A stretch of 56,930 nt of DNA, from contig JAFGGD010000060.1 in the NCBI GenBank assembly GCA_016930695.1, positions 1 to 56,930 on the forward strand, written 5' to 3'. Positions within the stretch are counted from its first letter, which is position 1. Every line of letters starts with the position of its first letter. Positions 50,205-56,930 of this stretch are shown here, piece by piece. Source of the DNA: Candidatus Eisenbacteria bacterium. Its GTDB lineage: Bacteria > Orphanbacterota > Orphanbacteria > Orphanbacterales > Orphanbacteraceae. The notes beneath the pieces were generated by a model. The model had not been told where the DNA came from, did not search any database, and worked only from the letters and a program-made list of their open reading frames with translations. Position numbers and translations under genes: made by a program.

Positions 50205-52073
50205 TCAGCGGAGGAGAGTCATCGGGTGGACCGCGCTCTCACTTCCCGTCAGGATGCGGCAGAAGTAGAGGCCGCTCGGAACCTCCCTTCCCCGTTCGTC
50301 CCGTCCGTCCCACTCGAGAGTGTTCTCACCGCGCCCCACGTCGCCGTTCAACAAGACCCGGACCAGGGCGCCTCGCAGGTTATAAACCGCCGCTTCCCCT
50401 CTCCCCGCGGCCGGCGCCTCGAACACGACGCGTGTCGTCGGATTAAAGGGATTGGGACGGTTACAGAGAACACGAAGCGATGCCGGCGGTTCCGATTGCG
50501 GTTGGGGCGTAGTCCCGCCGCCGTCCCCGTCCCAAGAAAGGACCGTCGCGGAAGAGAAATTTCCGGCGGAGTTCCGAGCGCGAATCTCCACACCGTGCCT
50601 CCCCGTTCCCGCGAGGTCCGGCGGGATCAATGAAAAAGCCTCCTCCGCCTCTCCCCATTCGCCGTCCTCGGGGAGGGCGGGGGTCCATTCGCCGCCGTCG
50701 ATTCGCGCCTCCACGACTTCGATGGTGTTGATCGAGATCGCATGGGCGTAGCCATAGGGGTTCCGGTTCGGAAGAGGGCTCACCGAAACGGTTCCGGCAA
50801 CCCGCCCCCCCGATCCTCCCTCGGTGTACGCCTCGGTGACGATCGGATCGGTGTCGATCACGTCCGGGATCCCGTCGCCGTCGTTGTCGGCCCAGCCGAT
50901 CTGCCCGATCGCGGTGGCGCTCAGCGTCGCCCGAAAAAGAGGCCGGCTCCGCATGATGCACTCCGGCTCCTCCTCCGGGCAGGAGCCGTACTCGCTGTTG
51001 GCCGTCTCTCTTTCCAGGTAGCCCGAGGTCCGGTCGCAGGGAATCCTGGCCGAAGCGTATTGGTCGAGAGCGTAGAAGATGTGCCCCATCTCGTGCGCGC
51101 AGACGGCGGCGAAATTCTCCGGTCCCCATCCGTCGTTGTCCAAAGTGAGCACCAGGAAAGGACCTCCGAGATAGGCGTAGGCGAAATAGACGCCGTCGCC
51201 GAACATCCCGTCCGGGTCTTCGCTGGAATCGATCACATAAATCGCGAAAGCCCAATCGAGATCCAGACGCCCTCTCATATCGTTCAATAATTTCTGCGTG
51301 CCCGTGAAGCGATCCCCACCACCCCATCCGAGCGATTCGAGAGCGCCTCCGATCCAGAGCGCCTCCTCGCTTTGGGGATGGGTGATCGGCTCGTAGGGGA
51401 CGGAAACACCGGTATGAAATTCATACGTGAAAGAAAGCAGGCCGGACGGCGCCCATCGCGCCCACCAGTCGGTGGCGCGGCCGATCTCGGCGACGATCCG
51501 GTCGACCTCCGATTCGGTCCAATCCTCCGTGGAGGGCTCCACGGATCCATCCGACTCGACAAAAATCACGGCGACGCCGACCCGCCCGAGCATGTACTCG
51601 CTCCCGTCCCAGAATCCCGCGCCCGCCGGACCATATTCCCCGCGCGCGCCGACGGCCTTCTCGGGGAGGGCGGGGGGAAGAAGAGCATCGCCGACAAGCG
51701 GTCTCCCCATCCGGGGGCTCTCCCCCTTCGCCGCCGCGCCATCCGAAGAGCGGACCCGGTTCCAGATCCGTTCCGCCGGACCCGCGGTCTCCTCCGCCTC
51801 GCCGGAACGCATATCCCACTCCGGGCCGAGAGACTCCCGAAGCGCCGCCTCCCTTCCGGACGGAAGGTCGATAATGAGGCGGCGGGGCGGGAAGCGGTGA
51901 AGCACCGCCCCGCCCGCCGACCGCACGAGACGCTCCGCCCCGGCGCAATCGCCGGAGCTTCCCTGGCGCGCGAGCAGATAGGGCGAACCGAACACGCCGG
52001 AGGGGTGTAGAAGCAGAAACGCCGCTGCCGACACCATCCAGCGGGCCGCCCGTTGTGCGAATCCGAGATGCAT
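50205..52073 (-). CDS. Secreted metzincin-like zinc protease with FlgD-like sorting tail
   Basis: 622 residues. Seen: a signal peptide (WMVSAAAFLLLHPSGVFGS), a propeptide-like region to about residue 160, then a zinc-protease domain with His327-Glu328-M-G-His331 and Asp337, fitting the metzincin zinc motif HExxHxxxxxD with Asp as third ligand (as in snapalysin-type enzymes). PECIMR supplies a Met that could be the Met-turn. A short DNDGDGIPDVID calcium-type loop follows, then an Ig-like domain and the FlgD-Ig-like tail (NPFNPTTRVVFE...HPMTLLR). Family beyond the motif is not recognised. It probably degrades or processes proteins outside the cell. Divergent from the beta-helix gene at 52378. 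Confidence 0.88.
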   Translation of the reverse strand: MHLGFAQRAARWMVSAAAFLLLHPSGVFGSPYLLARQGSSGDCAGAERLVRSAGGAVLHRFPPRRLIIDLPSGREAALRESLGPEWDMRSGEAEETAGPAERIWNRVRSSDGAAAKGESPRMGRPLVGDALLPPALPEKAVGARGEYGPAGAGFWDGSEYMLGRVGVAVIFVESDGSVEPSTEDWTESEVDRIVAEIGRATDWWARWAPSGLLSFTYEFHTGVSVPYEPITHPQSEEALWIGGALESLGWGGGDRFTGTQKLLNDMRGRLDLDWAFAIYVIDSSEDPDGMFGDGVYFAYAYLGGPFLVLTLDNDGWGPENFAAVCAHEMGHIFYALDQYASARIPCDRTSGYLERETANSEYGSCPEEEPECIMRSRPLFRATLSATAIGQIGWADNDGDGIPDVIDTDPIVTEAYTEGGSGGRVAGTVSVSPLPNRNPYGYAHAISINTIEVVEARIDGGEWTPALPEDGEWGEAEEAFSLIPPDLAGTGRHGVEIRARNSAGNFSSATVLSWDGDGGGTTPQPQSEPPASLRVLCNRPNPFNPTTRVVFEAPAAGRGEAAVYNLRGALVRVLLNGDVGRGENTLEWDGRDERGREVPSGLYFCRILTGSESAVHPMTLLR

Positions 52074-52377
52074 GGCCCGCTCCGTTCTGTACGGAGAAGA
52101 CGCAACACGGATGCCAGGACGGCGGCATGCGCAAGAAACGCACAGGCCGTATCATGTTGTTTTTTATGTTGTTATGAGTTCGTCAATCGGGCGACTCCGC
52201 CGCTCCGACCGGAGGCGCGCATAGCGACGCGGGCTGCATCGTCGGTGGAAGCGCATCGCAACGTTCCTCCTTCTCTTGCGCCGGGGCGCGTGAAGGCCGA
52301 TACTCAAACAGCCGCGTTTCCCGACGGGGCTTCCGGACTCCTAATCGGGTTTGTCCTGTCCAAAAGGAGGTTTGCCG
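52074..52377. promoter_or_regulatory. Divergent intergenic region
   Basis: These 304 bp lie between two start codons. An A+T-rich stretch (52152-52185) is the likely promoter zone: the minus strand reads TTGACG near 52182, but no well-spaced -10 was found, so no promoter is assigned. About 190 bases of leader would precede the beta-helix gene, with no recognised riboswitch. Confidence 0.35.
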
Positions 52378-53253
52378 ATGAAACGCATATTCCCCTTTAT
52401 CGTTCTCGCTCTCTTCTGCTCCGCCCCGCCCTCTTCGGCGGTCACGCATCACGTGGGACAGGATGGCGTCGCCCGGGGCTACGAGTTGAACGAAACCATT
52501 TATGGCTCGGCCGACGGGGACACGATCCTGGTTTATCCCGGCACCTATGTGGGCGCGTACATCTACGCGGCGAGCAAGGACCTGGTGATTCGAAGCGTGG
52601 AAGGCCCCGAGAAGACGATTCTGGACGGGGACAAGGCCCTAATGGTCGCCTGGTTCCTCCACGTGACGGACAAGACCGTCCTTGAGGGCTTCACCATCCG
52701 AAACGGGTACGACCCCCGCTTCTCCGGCGGCATCCGGTGCGGCGGCGACGCGATCATCCGGAACAACATCATCGAGGGGTGCCAGTCCGGGTGGGGAGGC
52801 GGCGTTTACGTTGCGCCACAGAAGAAACCGACCATCGAGGGGAATCTTTTCCGAAACAACATTTCCACGACGGCCGGCGGCGGTATTTACGCGCAGTTTT
52901 CCAGGCCGGTGATCCGGAACAACACCTTCGTGGGGAACAACGCCGAGATCGGCGGGGACGACATTGCTCTCTACGGCACGTCCGCCGTGGTCGAGAACAA
53001 CCTCTTCACCGGCAACAAGGGGCTTTCCTCGATCTATCTGAAGGGGGACAAGAACGAGATCACGCTCGACTGCAACGCCTTCTGGAACATCAAAGGGCAA
53101 TGGATCGCCGGCGAAAAAGGGGCCGTCATTCCCGAGGACGGGAACCGCAAAACGGCGGACCCGGGGTTCGCGGACACCCAATCGTACAGTCTGGGCGCCT
53201 CCTCACCCTATGGGAAGAGCTGTTCCTGCGGACCGATCGGCTGGAGGTATTGA
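52378..53253 (+). CDS. Secreted right-handed beta-helix protein
   Basis: 291 residues from the ATG at 52378, which follows AAAGGAGGT. Seen: a signal peptide (IFPFIVLALFCSAPPSSA), an opening of DUF1565/NosD type (ADGDTILVYPGTYVGAYIYA, KDLVIRSVEGPEKTILDG), and beta-helix coils with repeated I-x-x-N turns (AIIRNNIIEGCQSG, PTIEGNLFRNNISTT, VIRNNTFVGNNAE, AVVENNLFTGN). No catalytic site was identified and there is no sorting tail. Likely binds or is part of surface polysaccharide; this is inference. A strong terminator follows. Confidence 0.88.
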   Translation: MKRIFPFIVLALFCSAPPSSAVTHHVGQDGVARGYELNETIYGSADGDTILVYPGTYVGAYIYAASKDLVIRSVEGPEKTILDGDKALMVAWFLHVTDKTVLEGFTIRNGYDPRFSGGIRCGGDAIIRNNIIEGCQSGWGGGVYVAPQKKPTIEGNLFRNNISTTAGGGIYAQFSRPVIRNNTFVGNNAEIGGDDIALYGTSAVVENNLFTGNKGLSSIYLKGDKNEITLDCNAFWNIKGQWIAGEKGAVIPEDGNRKTADPGFADTQSYSLGASSPYGKSCSCGPIGWRY

Positions 53254-53285
53254 TCGGTCTTTTACGGACGAAAGAAACACGACGG

Positions 53286-53313
53286 GGCCGCGGGCGCACC
53301 GCGGCCTTTTTTT
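53286..53313 (+). terminator. Rho-independent terminator
   Basis: An 8-bp stem GGCCGCGG (53286-53293) with CCGCGGCC (53299-53306), then seven T, 32 bases after the beta-helix stop. Confidence 0.92.
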
Positions 53314-53407
53314 GCGGCCGGCCCTCCCCGTCCCGAGCGTCCGGGAGCCTTTTCCCGAGCAGAACGATTCATGGACTTGCGCGAATGAAATTCGAACCGG
53401 GGACCGT

Positions 53408-54292
53408 TTAGGGGATGGAAAACGAGATGGGGATGGGCGTGAACGCGGCGATGAACAAGATCAGGGTGAGGACGCCGATCCATTTCCGCCGGGTGTCCAG
53501 GCCGACCTCTTCCCCCAGCGTGGGGGGATGGCGATAGCCGAAGTAAAGGAGGAGGAAGACCAAAAGAAGCCAACCCGGTGAGTAGACCACCGCCAACAGC
53601 GCGAAGGCGCCCAGCACGGCGAGGGAGATCGGCGCCGCACGCCTGCCGAGGAGACCGTACAGGACATGCCCCCCGTCGAGCTGGCCGATCGGCAACAGGT
53701 TGAGGGCGGTCACAAAGAGGCCGACCCAACCGGCGAAGGCGATGGGATGGAGAAGAAGCGTTTGTCCTTCGGGAATCGGACCGTTCGCGACCCGGCTGAG
53801 AAGCAGGAAAAGGAGCGAATCCCCGAGTGAGAGAATTTCACCGGCGCCGAAATTATCAGGCACGACCCTGGAGAGGCGGATGCCGATCAGCGTGATCGGG
53901 ATGGCGACCACGGTGCCCGCCAGTGGACCGGCGACCCCCACGTCGAAGAGCTGTTTTCTCGTCGCCCGCCTCCCGTCCATTTTGATCACCGCGCCGAAGG
54001 TGCCGATGATGGTAAAGGGCATGGGAAGAAAAAAGGGGAGCGTGGCGGGGATGCGATGGCGCCGCGCCGTCAGGTAGTGGCCCATCTCGTGCGTCAGAAG
54101 GATCGCGATCAAGGCGATCGAGTAGGCGACGCCGCCGACCAAGGCCGTGGACAGGAGGGTCAGTGTAAAGAGAACCGCCTGAATTCTGGGAAAAGGCCGG
54201 CGCGGGCGGACGGGAACGTACTCCCCCGCCCGCGGATCGTATTCGAGAGCCGTTTCCGATTCGGGATCCCCCCAGATCGGTTTCCCTTCCAT
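53408..54292 (-). CDS. Site-2 protease (M50) family membrane metalloprotease
   Basis: 294 residues with about six TM helices. Seen: zinc motif His68-Glu69-M-G-His72 within a TM helix (ILLTHEMGHYL), a PDZ-less loop with GTFGAVIKM, the N-P-x-x-x-D-G-type motif as NLLPIGQLDGGH, whose Asp is the third ligand, and a short basic/hydrophobic C-terminus. Known: S2P enzymes cut membrane-bound substrates such as anti-sigma factors. This short PDZ-less form, ending SFSIP, resembles plant EGY-like and cyanobacterial members. Substrate unknown; no sigma/anti-sigma pair is nearby. Confidence 0.93.
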   Translation of the reverse strand: MEGKPIWGDPESETALEYDPRAGEYVPVRPRRPFPRIQAVLFTLTLLSTALVGGVAYSIALIAILLTHEMGHYLTARRHRIPATLPFFLPMPFTIIGTFGAVIKMDGRRATRKQLFDVGVAGPLAGTVVAIPITLIGIRLSRVVPDNFGAGEILSLGDSLLFLLLSRVANGPIPEGQTLLLHPIAFAGWVGLFVTALNLLPIGQLDGGHVLYGLLGRRAAPISLAVLGAFALLAVVYSPGWLLLVFLLLYFGYRHPPTLGEEVGLDTRRKWIGVLTLILFIAAFTPIPISFSIP

Positions 54293-55250
54293 CGTCGTTT
54301 TCCTCTCCGACCCCGAATCGATCCGCTGCAGGAAACGTTGCCGTGCAAGCCGTCTGACCGTTTCAGGCCGATCCTTCCCTCGAACCGGGCACCCGACTAT
54401 AAAAGTACCGGTTTTATCGAATCACACAAGTGACAATACAATTGAGGAGCGTTATCCGAGGCGACTACAAAGGATCGACGGGAGCCGGGAATCCGGAGTT
54501 CATGAGAGAGGTTGGACGCCGGACTTGGGTTCCTAGGATGAGTTCGCGGGAACCGGAATCAGCGTCGCAAATTGAATAGGCGCGGGAATCGGCCGGGGAC
54601 GCGTTGAATGCTCTTCAGTCGGGTATTGGGGAGTCGCGGCCTACCCGTGCGCGAAGAGTCGCGGTCGACCTGATACGGATCGACAAGAGTGGCGGGAACC
54701 GACGGGAAATTAAAGATGCGGGGGGCGGAGGGCTCGCTCCGCCTGGGAATCCTAGAGCTTTTCGGACCACCCCCCGCAGTCTCCACGGTTGTTTCCCACG
54801 GTGGTTTTTTTCCCCGTCCTGGTTTTCTCTCTCCCCCGCATCACCTCCTTTCCCGTTCGTGAACACCTCCGTATATTCTCGCCAGCGGCTCACATGGAAA
54901 CCGCGGACGTTCCCATTGAGAAGCACGAGACGTGCCGGAATCGAAGATGGGGCGGGCGGAAGCGCAAAGCATTGCAAGAAAAGGGAATGCGATTTTCGTC
55001 CCCCGGCCGAGTCTCAGAAGAAGTGACCACGGCGTTGTCGTTTCGGTGGTTCCCATGACCACGGTATGGTCGGCGAACAATCGGGAGACCTCTCAACCGT
55101 TTCGAGCCGCCGTCAGGCGATCCGTTACCCTCTCTCATGCTGTCGTTCCCGACTCGACCGCGTGAATCCGTCGGCGGGGAAAAAAGAGAGAAGGAGGAGA
55201 CGCACCGCTCTTGCACCATCGCGTTCCGGTAAAGAGGAAAGGTATAGGGA
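54293..55250. other. Long intergenic region, no gene recognised
   Basis: Almost 960 bp between two leftward genes. The part near 54400-54430 is relatively A+T-rich and probably holds the promoter of the site-2 protease; the minus strand reads TTGTAT, 17 bp, GATAAA there, which is weak. The rest has only short open frames on both strands that lack start sites and family character. It may include decayed sequence or an unrecognised RNA. No terminator for the gene ending at 55251 was recognised. Confidence 0.4.
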
Positions 55251-56525
55251 TCAGCGAGCGGACACGGCCCCTTGGTAAGGAGCGAGAGCCTGTTCGAGAA
55301 GCTGCGTGTAATCCCGATGCAACACCTCCCGGACCGCTTGTTCCGGTGGCGTTCCGTCGCCGATCCGGTCCAGAAGCCGGGACATATGCCGGCCCGTGTA
55401 GGCCGTGCGGATGTGCGCCACCACCAGGTAGGATTCCAGGTAAGCGACCTCCACGAGCGATTCGGGCAGATCGAGAAAACTGTCCTCGAGGCCTTCGAGA
55501 GGGAGGAAACCGGAAACGGCGGCGATCCGCCCCGCCGCGCGCGACCGCGCCGCCGTCCACTCCCCGGCGACGTTCTGCGCCAGTCCCTCGTTCAACCAGG
55601 CGGGGCAACGATTGCCCACCCATTCAAAGACGACCACATGCGTGTACTCGTGCGTGGCGGTCTCGCGAAAGGCGCGGTCCACCTCCCCACTCTCCGGGAA
55701 AGGCACGCGAATCTTGCCGTCATAGAGCCCCCGAGTCCAGCCGTGCCCCTCCATGAGCCGGCGGAAGTCTCCCGGAGGATAGGCGACGCCGCTCACCGTC
55801 TGCTCCCCGAAGCGCCCCAGCTCCCGATGGACTCGGCGGCGCGCCTCCTCGAGCGCGTCCAGCATCCCGCCGACCAAGGCCCGCGCGTCCGGATAACCCG
55901 CGTCGTAGGTGATTCGGAAGTGAGGACTCCGCGCCTCGCGATAACCGTCCTCCAGTTCCCCCTCGCGCCCCGCCTTGTCGATACGCCGGCACAATTCGCT
56001 TCGCTCGGGATCGAGACGAACCGCGCTCTCCCAGCATCGAATCGCTTCCTCCTGGAGATCGAGCCGGTAAGCGGTGTCGCCCGAGAGCGCCCAGGCGTCC
56101 GCGTCCTCCGGATCGAGCCTCGCCGCCTCGCGATAGGCCCGATGCGCTTCCATGAAAACACCGTTCTCCTGATGGACGAAGCCGAGCACCTTGTAGAAAA
56201 AGGGAATCCCGTCGTCGATCGCGATCGCCTGCTTCGCTTCGCGAACCGCGGTTTCGTATCCATCGACGGACGCGCCGTCTTGGGCGATCCGGAGGGCCTC
56301 CCGCGCGTGGGAAGAGGCGAGGTTGAAACGGATCGTCTCGTCCGCGGGCAACGCCGCCGCGGCGGTTTCGAAACAGAGGATCGCGTTATGGAATTTCCCG
56401 TCCCGATAGGAACGAAGACCGCGCTCGTTCCAGACCGCCGGCTCGGAGATCGGCCCGCCGGAACGCACCGGCGCCGCGGCCAGGAAAAGGACGGCACATA
56501 GGAAGGGAATGCGGCGCGAAGACAA
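55251..56525 (-). CDS. Exported TPR protein with gluzincin-type peptidase domain
   Basis: 424 residues from a TTG at 56525 preceded by GGAGGGG. Seen: a signal peptide (IPFLCAVLFLAAAPVRS), four TPR units (residues ~30-190), then a peptidase MA-like domain with His292-Glu293-Y-T-His296 and the third ligand Glu313 in WLNEGLAQ, the gluzincin pattern. Known: MA-like domains fused to TPRs are common in environmental bacteria, and many are uncharacterised. Catalytic residues are all present, so an active zinc protease is likely, in the periplasm or outside. No operon partner is seen. Confidence 0.9.
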   Translation of the reverse strand: MSSRRIPFLCAVLFLAAAPVRSGGPISEPAVWNERGLRSYRDGKFHNAILCFETAAAALPADETIRFNLASSHAREALRIAQDGASVDGYETAVREAKQAIAIDDGIPFFYKVLGFVHQENGVFMEAHRAYREAARLDPEDADAWALSGDTAYRLDLQEEAIRCWESAVRLDPERSELCRRIDKAGREGELEDGYREARSPHFRITYDAGYPDARALVGGMLDALEEARRRVHRELGRFGEQTVSGVAYPPGDFRRLMEGHGWTRGLYDGKIRVPFPESGEVDRAFRETATHEYTHVVVFEWVGNRCPAWLNEGLAQNVAGEWTAARSRAAGRIAAVSGFLPLEGLEDSFLDLPESLVEVAYLESYLVVAHIRTAYTGRHMSRLLDRIGDGTPPEQAVREVLHRDYTQLLEQALAPYQGAVSAR

Positions 56526-56930
56526 AGCGGCCCCTCCGGATGGAGAGAATCCACCCTGGAAAGAGCCACTCTACGTATCGGCATCTCCCTCCCCCGATTT
56601 CAGTCCTCGGCTGTTCATACTTTGCACATTCTTCATCCCTCATCATCCCGCGCGGTTGAGCGGAGAAAAGGAACGTCGCGGACTCCCGCCATCCCCTCCG
56701 CCTCCTCTTCGGACGGACGGCGCGATCCTTCGAGGAGAAGGGGCGGGACGGGGATTACCTCCCTTCCGCCGCCGGGCTCCCTCTCGGGGCCGTCTCGACT
56801 CGCCGGGCACCCACCGGAGCCCGCCTCCGTCGAGGGGATAAAAGAATCTGTCGAGCTTAACGGGGCGGGCGAAGGTGGGTCGGCGAGCGAGAAGAGGGAG
56901 GATGCGGAAGCATCCGGACCGTGCCCCGAA
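56526..56930. other. Window end, no gene recognised
   Basis: No supported gene. A small hairpin GGATGC/GCATCC lies near 56898-56913, immediately after a GGGAGG tract at the window edge. An adjacent gene may begin beyond the end. Confidence 0.3.

Noticed and set aside
54604-55058. Short plus-strand open frames in the 54.3-55.2 kb gap
   Set aside because: They overlap one another in different frames, lack ribosome sites, and resemble no protein family.
56889-56930. Start of a gene at the right edge
   Set aside because: The GGGAGG is directly adjacent to the ATG with no spacing, and the following bases form a hairpin. Too little sequence to judge.

Overview
The window is 57 kb of high-GC DNA, densely coded on both strands, with the tRNA and housekeeping content of a bacterial chromosome. 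No insertion sequence, phage gene or CRISPR array was seen. Five large secreted proteins end in the same NPFNP...GVY(F/L)...KM(V/I)L(L/I)R C-terminal domain (FlgD-Ig-like sorting domain). There are also many TPR lipoproteins, a PorV-like barrel, an MglA-type GTPase, and lipobox and outer-membrane-barrel proteins. Together these suggest a Gram-negative member of the FCB-related candidate phyla (Eisenbacteria- or Krumholzibacteria-like). That placement is inference from protein style, not from a marker gene.

Layout. 0-1.2 kb: a 63-bp direct repeat, a large nested inverted repeat and three tRNA genes (Ala-CGC, Ser-GGA, Ser-CGA). 1.2-10.5 kb: three large secreted proteins (a repeated unknown domain with GEVED, an FG-GAP/VCBS propeller, and a 1634-residue beta-helix/FnIII/DUF11 protein). 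10.5-18.5 kb: the most interesting block. A TIR-TM-5xPEGA gene, followed by a TPR-TM gene and the giant surface protein, is transcribed divergently from a SLOG domain fused to two 2-TM (SLATT-like) modules. That second gene is followed by a lipoprotein and an outer-membrane-barrel gene. 18.5-25.5 kb: tadA, two polytopic membrane glycosyltransferases, a TolB-like lipoprotein, tRNA-Arg and an RCK potassium channel. 25.5-32.7 kb: two more tRNA-Ser genes, a DUF1287 protein, a terminator-ended candidate ncRNA, glnA, mnmA and two TPR envelope proteins. 33-39.2 kb: a GT4 glycosyltransferase and an mglA / barrel / TPR / ubiA-family / uppP cluster. 39.3-49.7 kb: a subtilase, a second copy of the structured repeat, a small unknown gene, a dapF-FG-GAP-recG operon, a PorV-like barrel and a lipoprotein. 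50-56.9 kb: a 9-bp tandem repeat, a metzincin-like protease, a beta-helix protein, a site-2 protease and a TPR-gluzincin protein.

How the genes may work together. Most of the window builds or modifies the cell envelope: surface proteins with a shared sorting tail, lipoproteins, undecaprenyl-phosphate recycling and lipid-linked glycosyltransfer. The TIR/SLOG divergent pair recalls Thoeris, where a TIR enzyme makes a cyclic ADP-ribose signal read by a SLOG domain. Here the TIR protein carries a predicted periplasmic PEGA sensor and the SLOG protein carries membrane-effector-like segments. I propose it as a candidate envelope-linked nucleotide-signalling or defence system; this is inference.

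Regulatory signals are unusually readable. Exact TTGACA -35 boxes lie 17-18 bp from -10 boxes ahead of six genes, and three of these share the uncommon -10 TAGGCT. Two imperfect copies of a covarying hairpin element (89-268 and 42107-42206) look like an undescribed structured RNA or repeat family.
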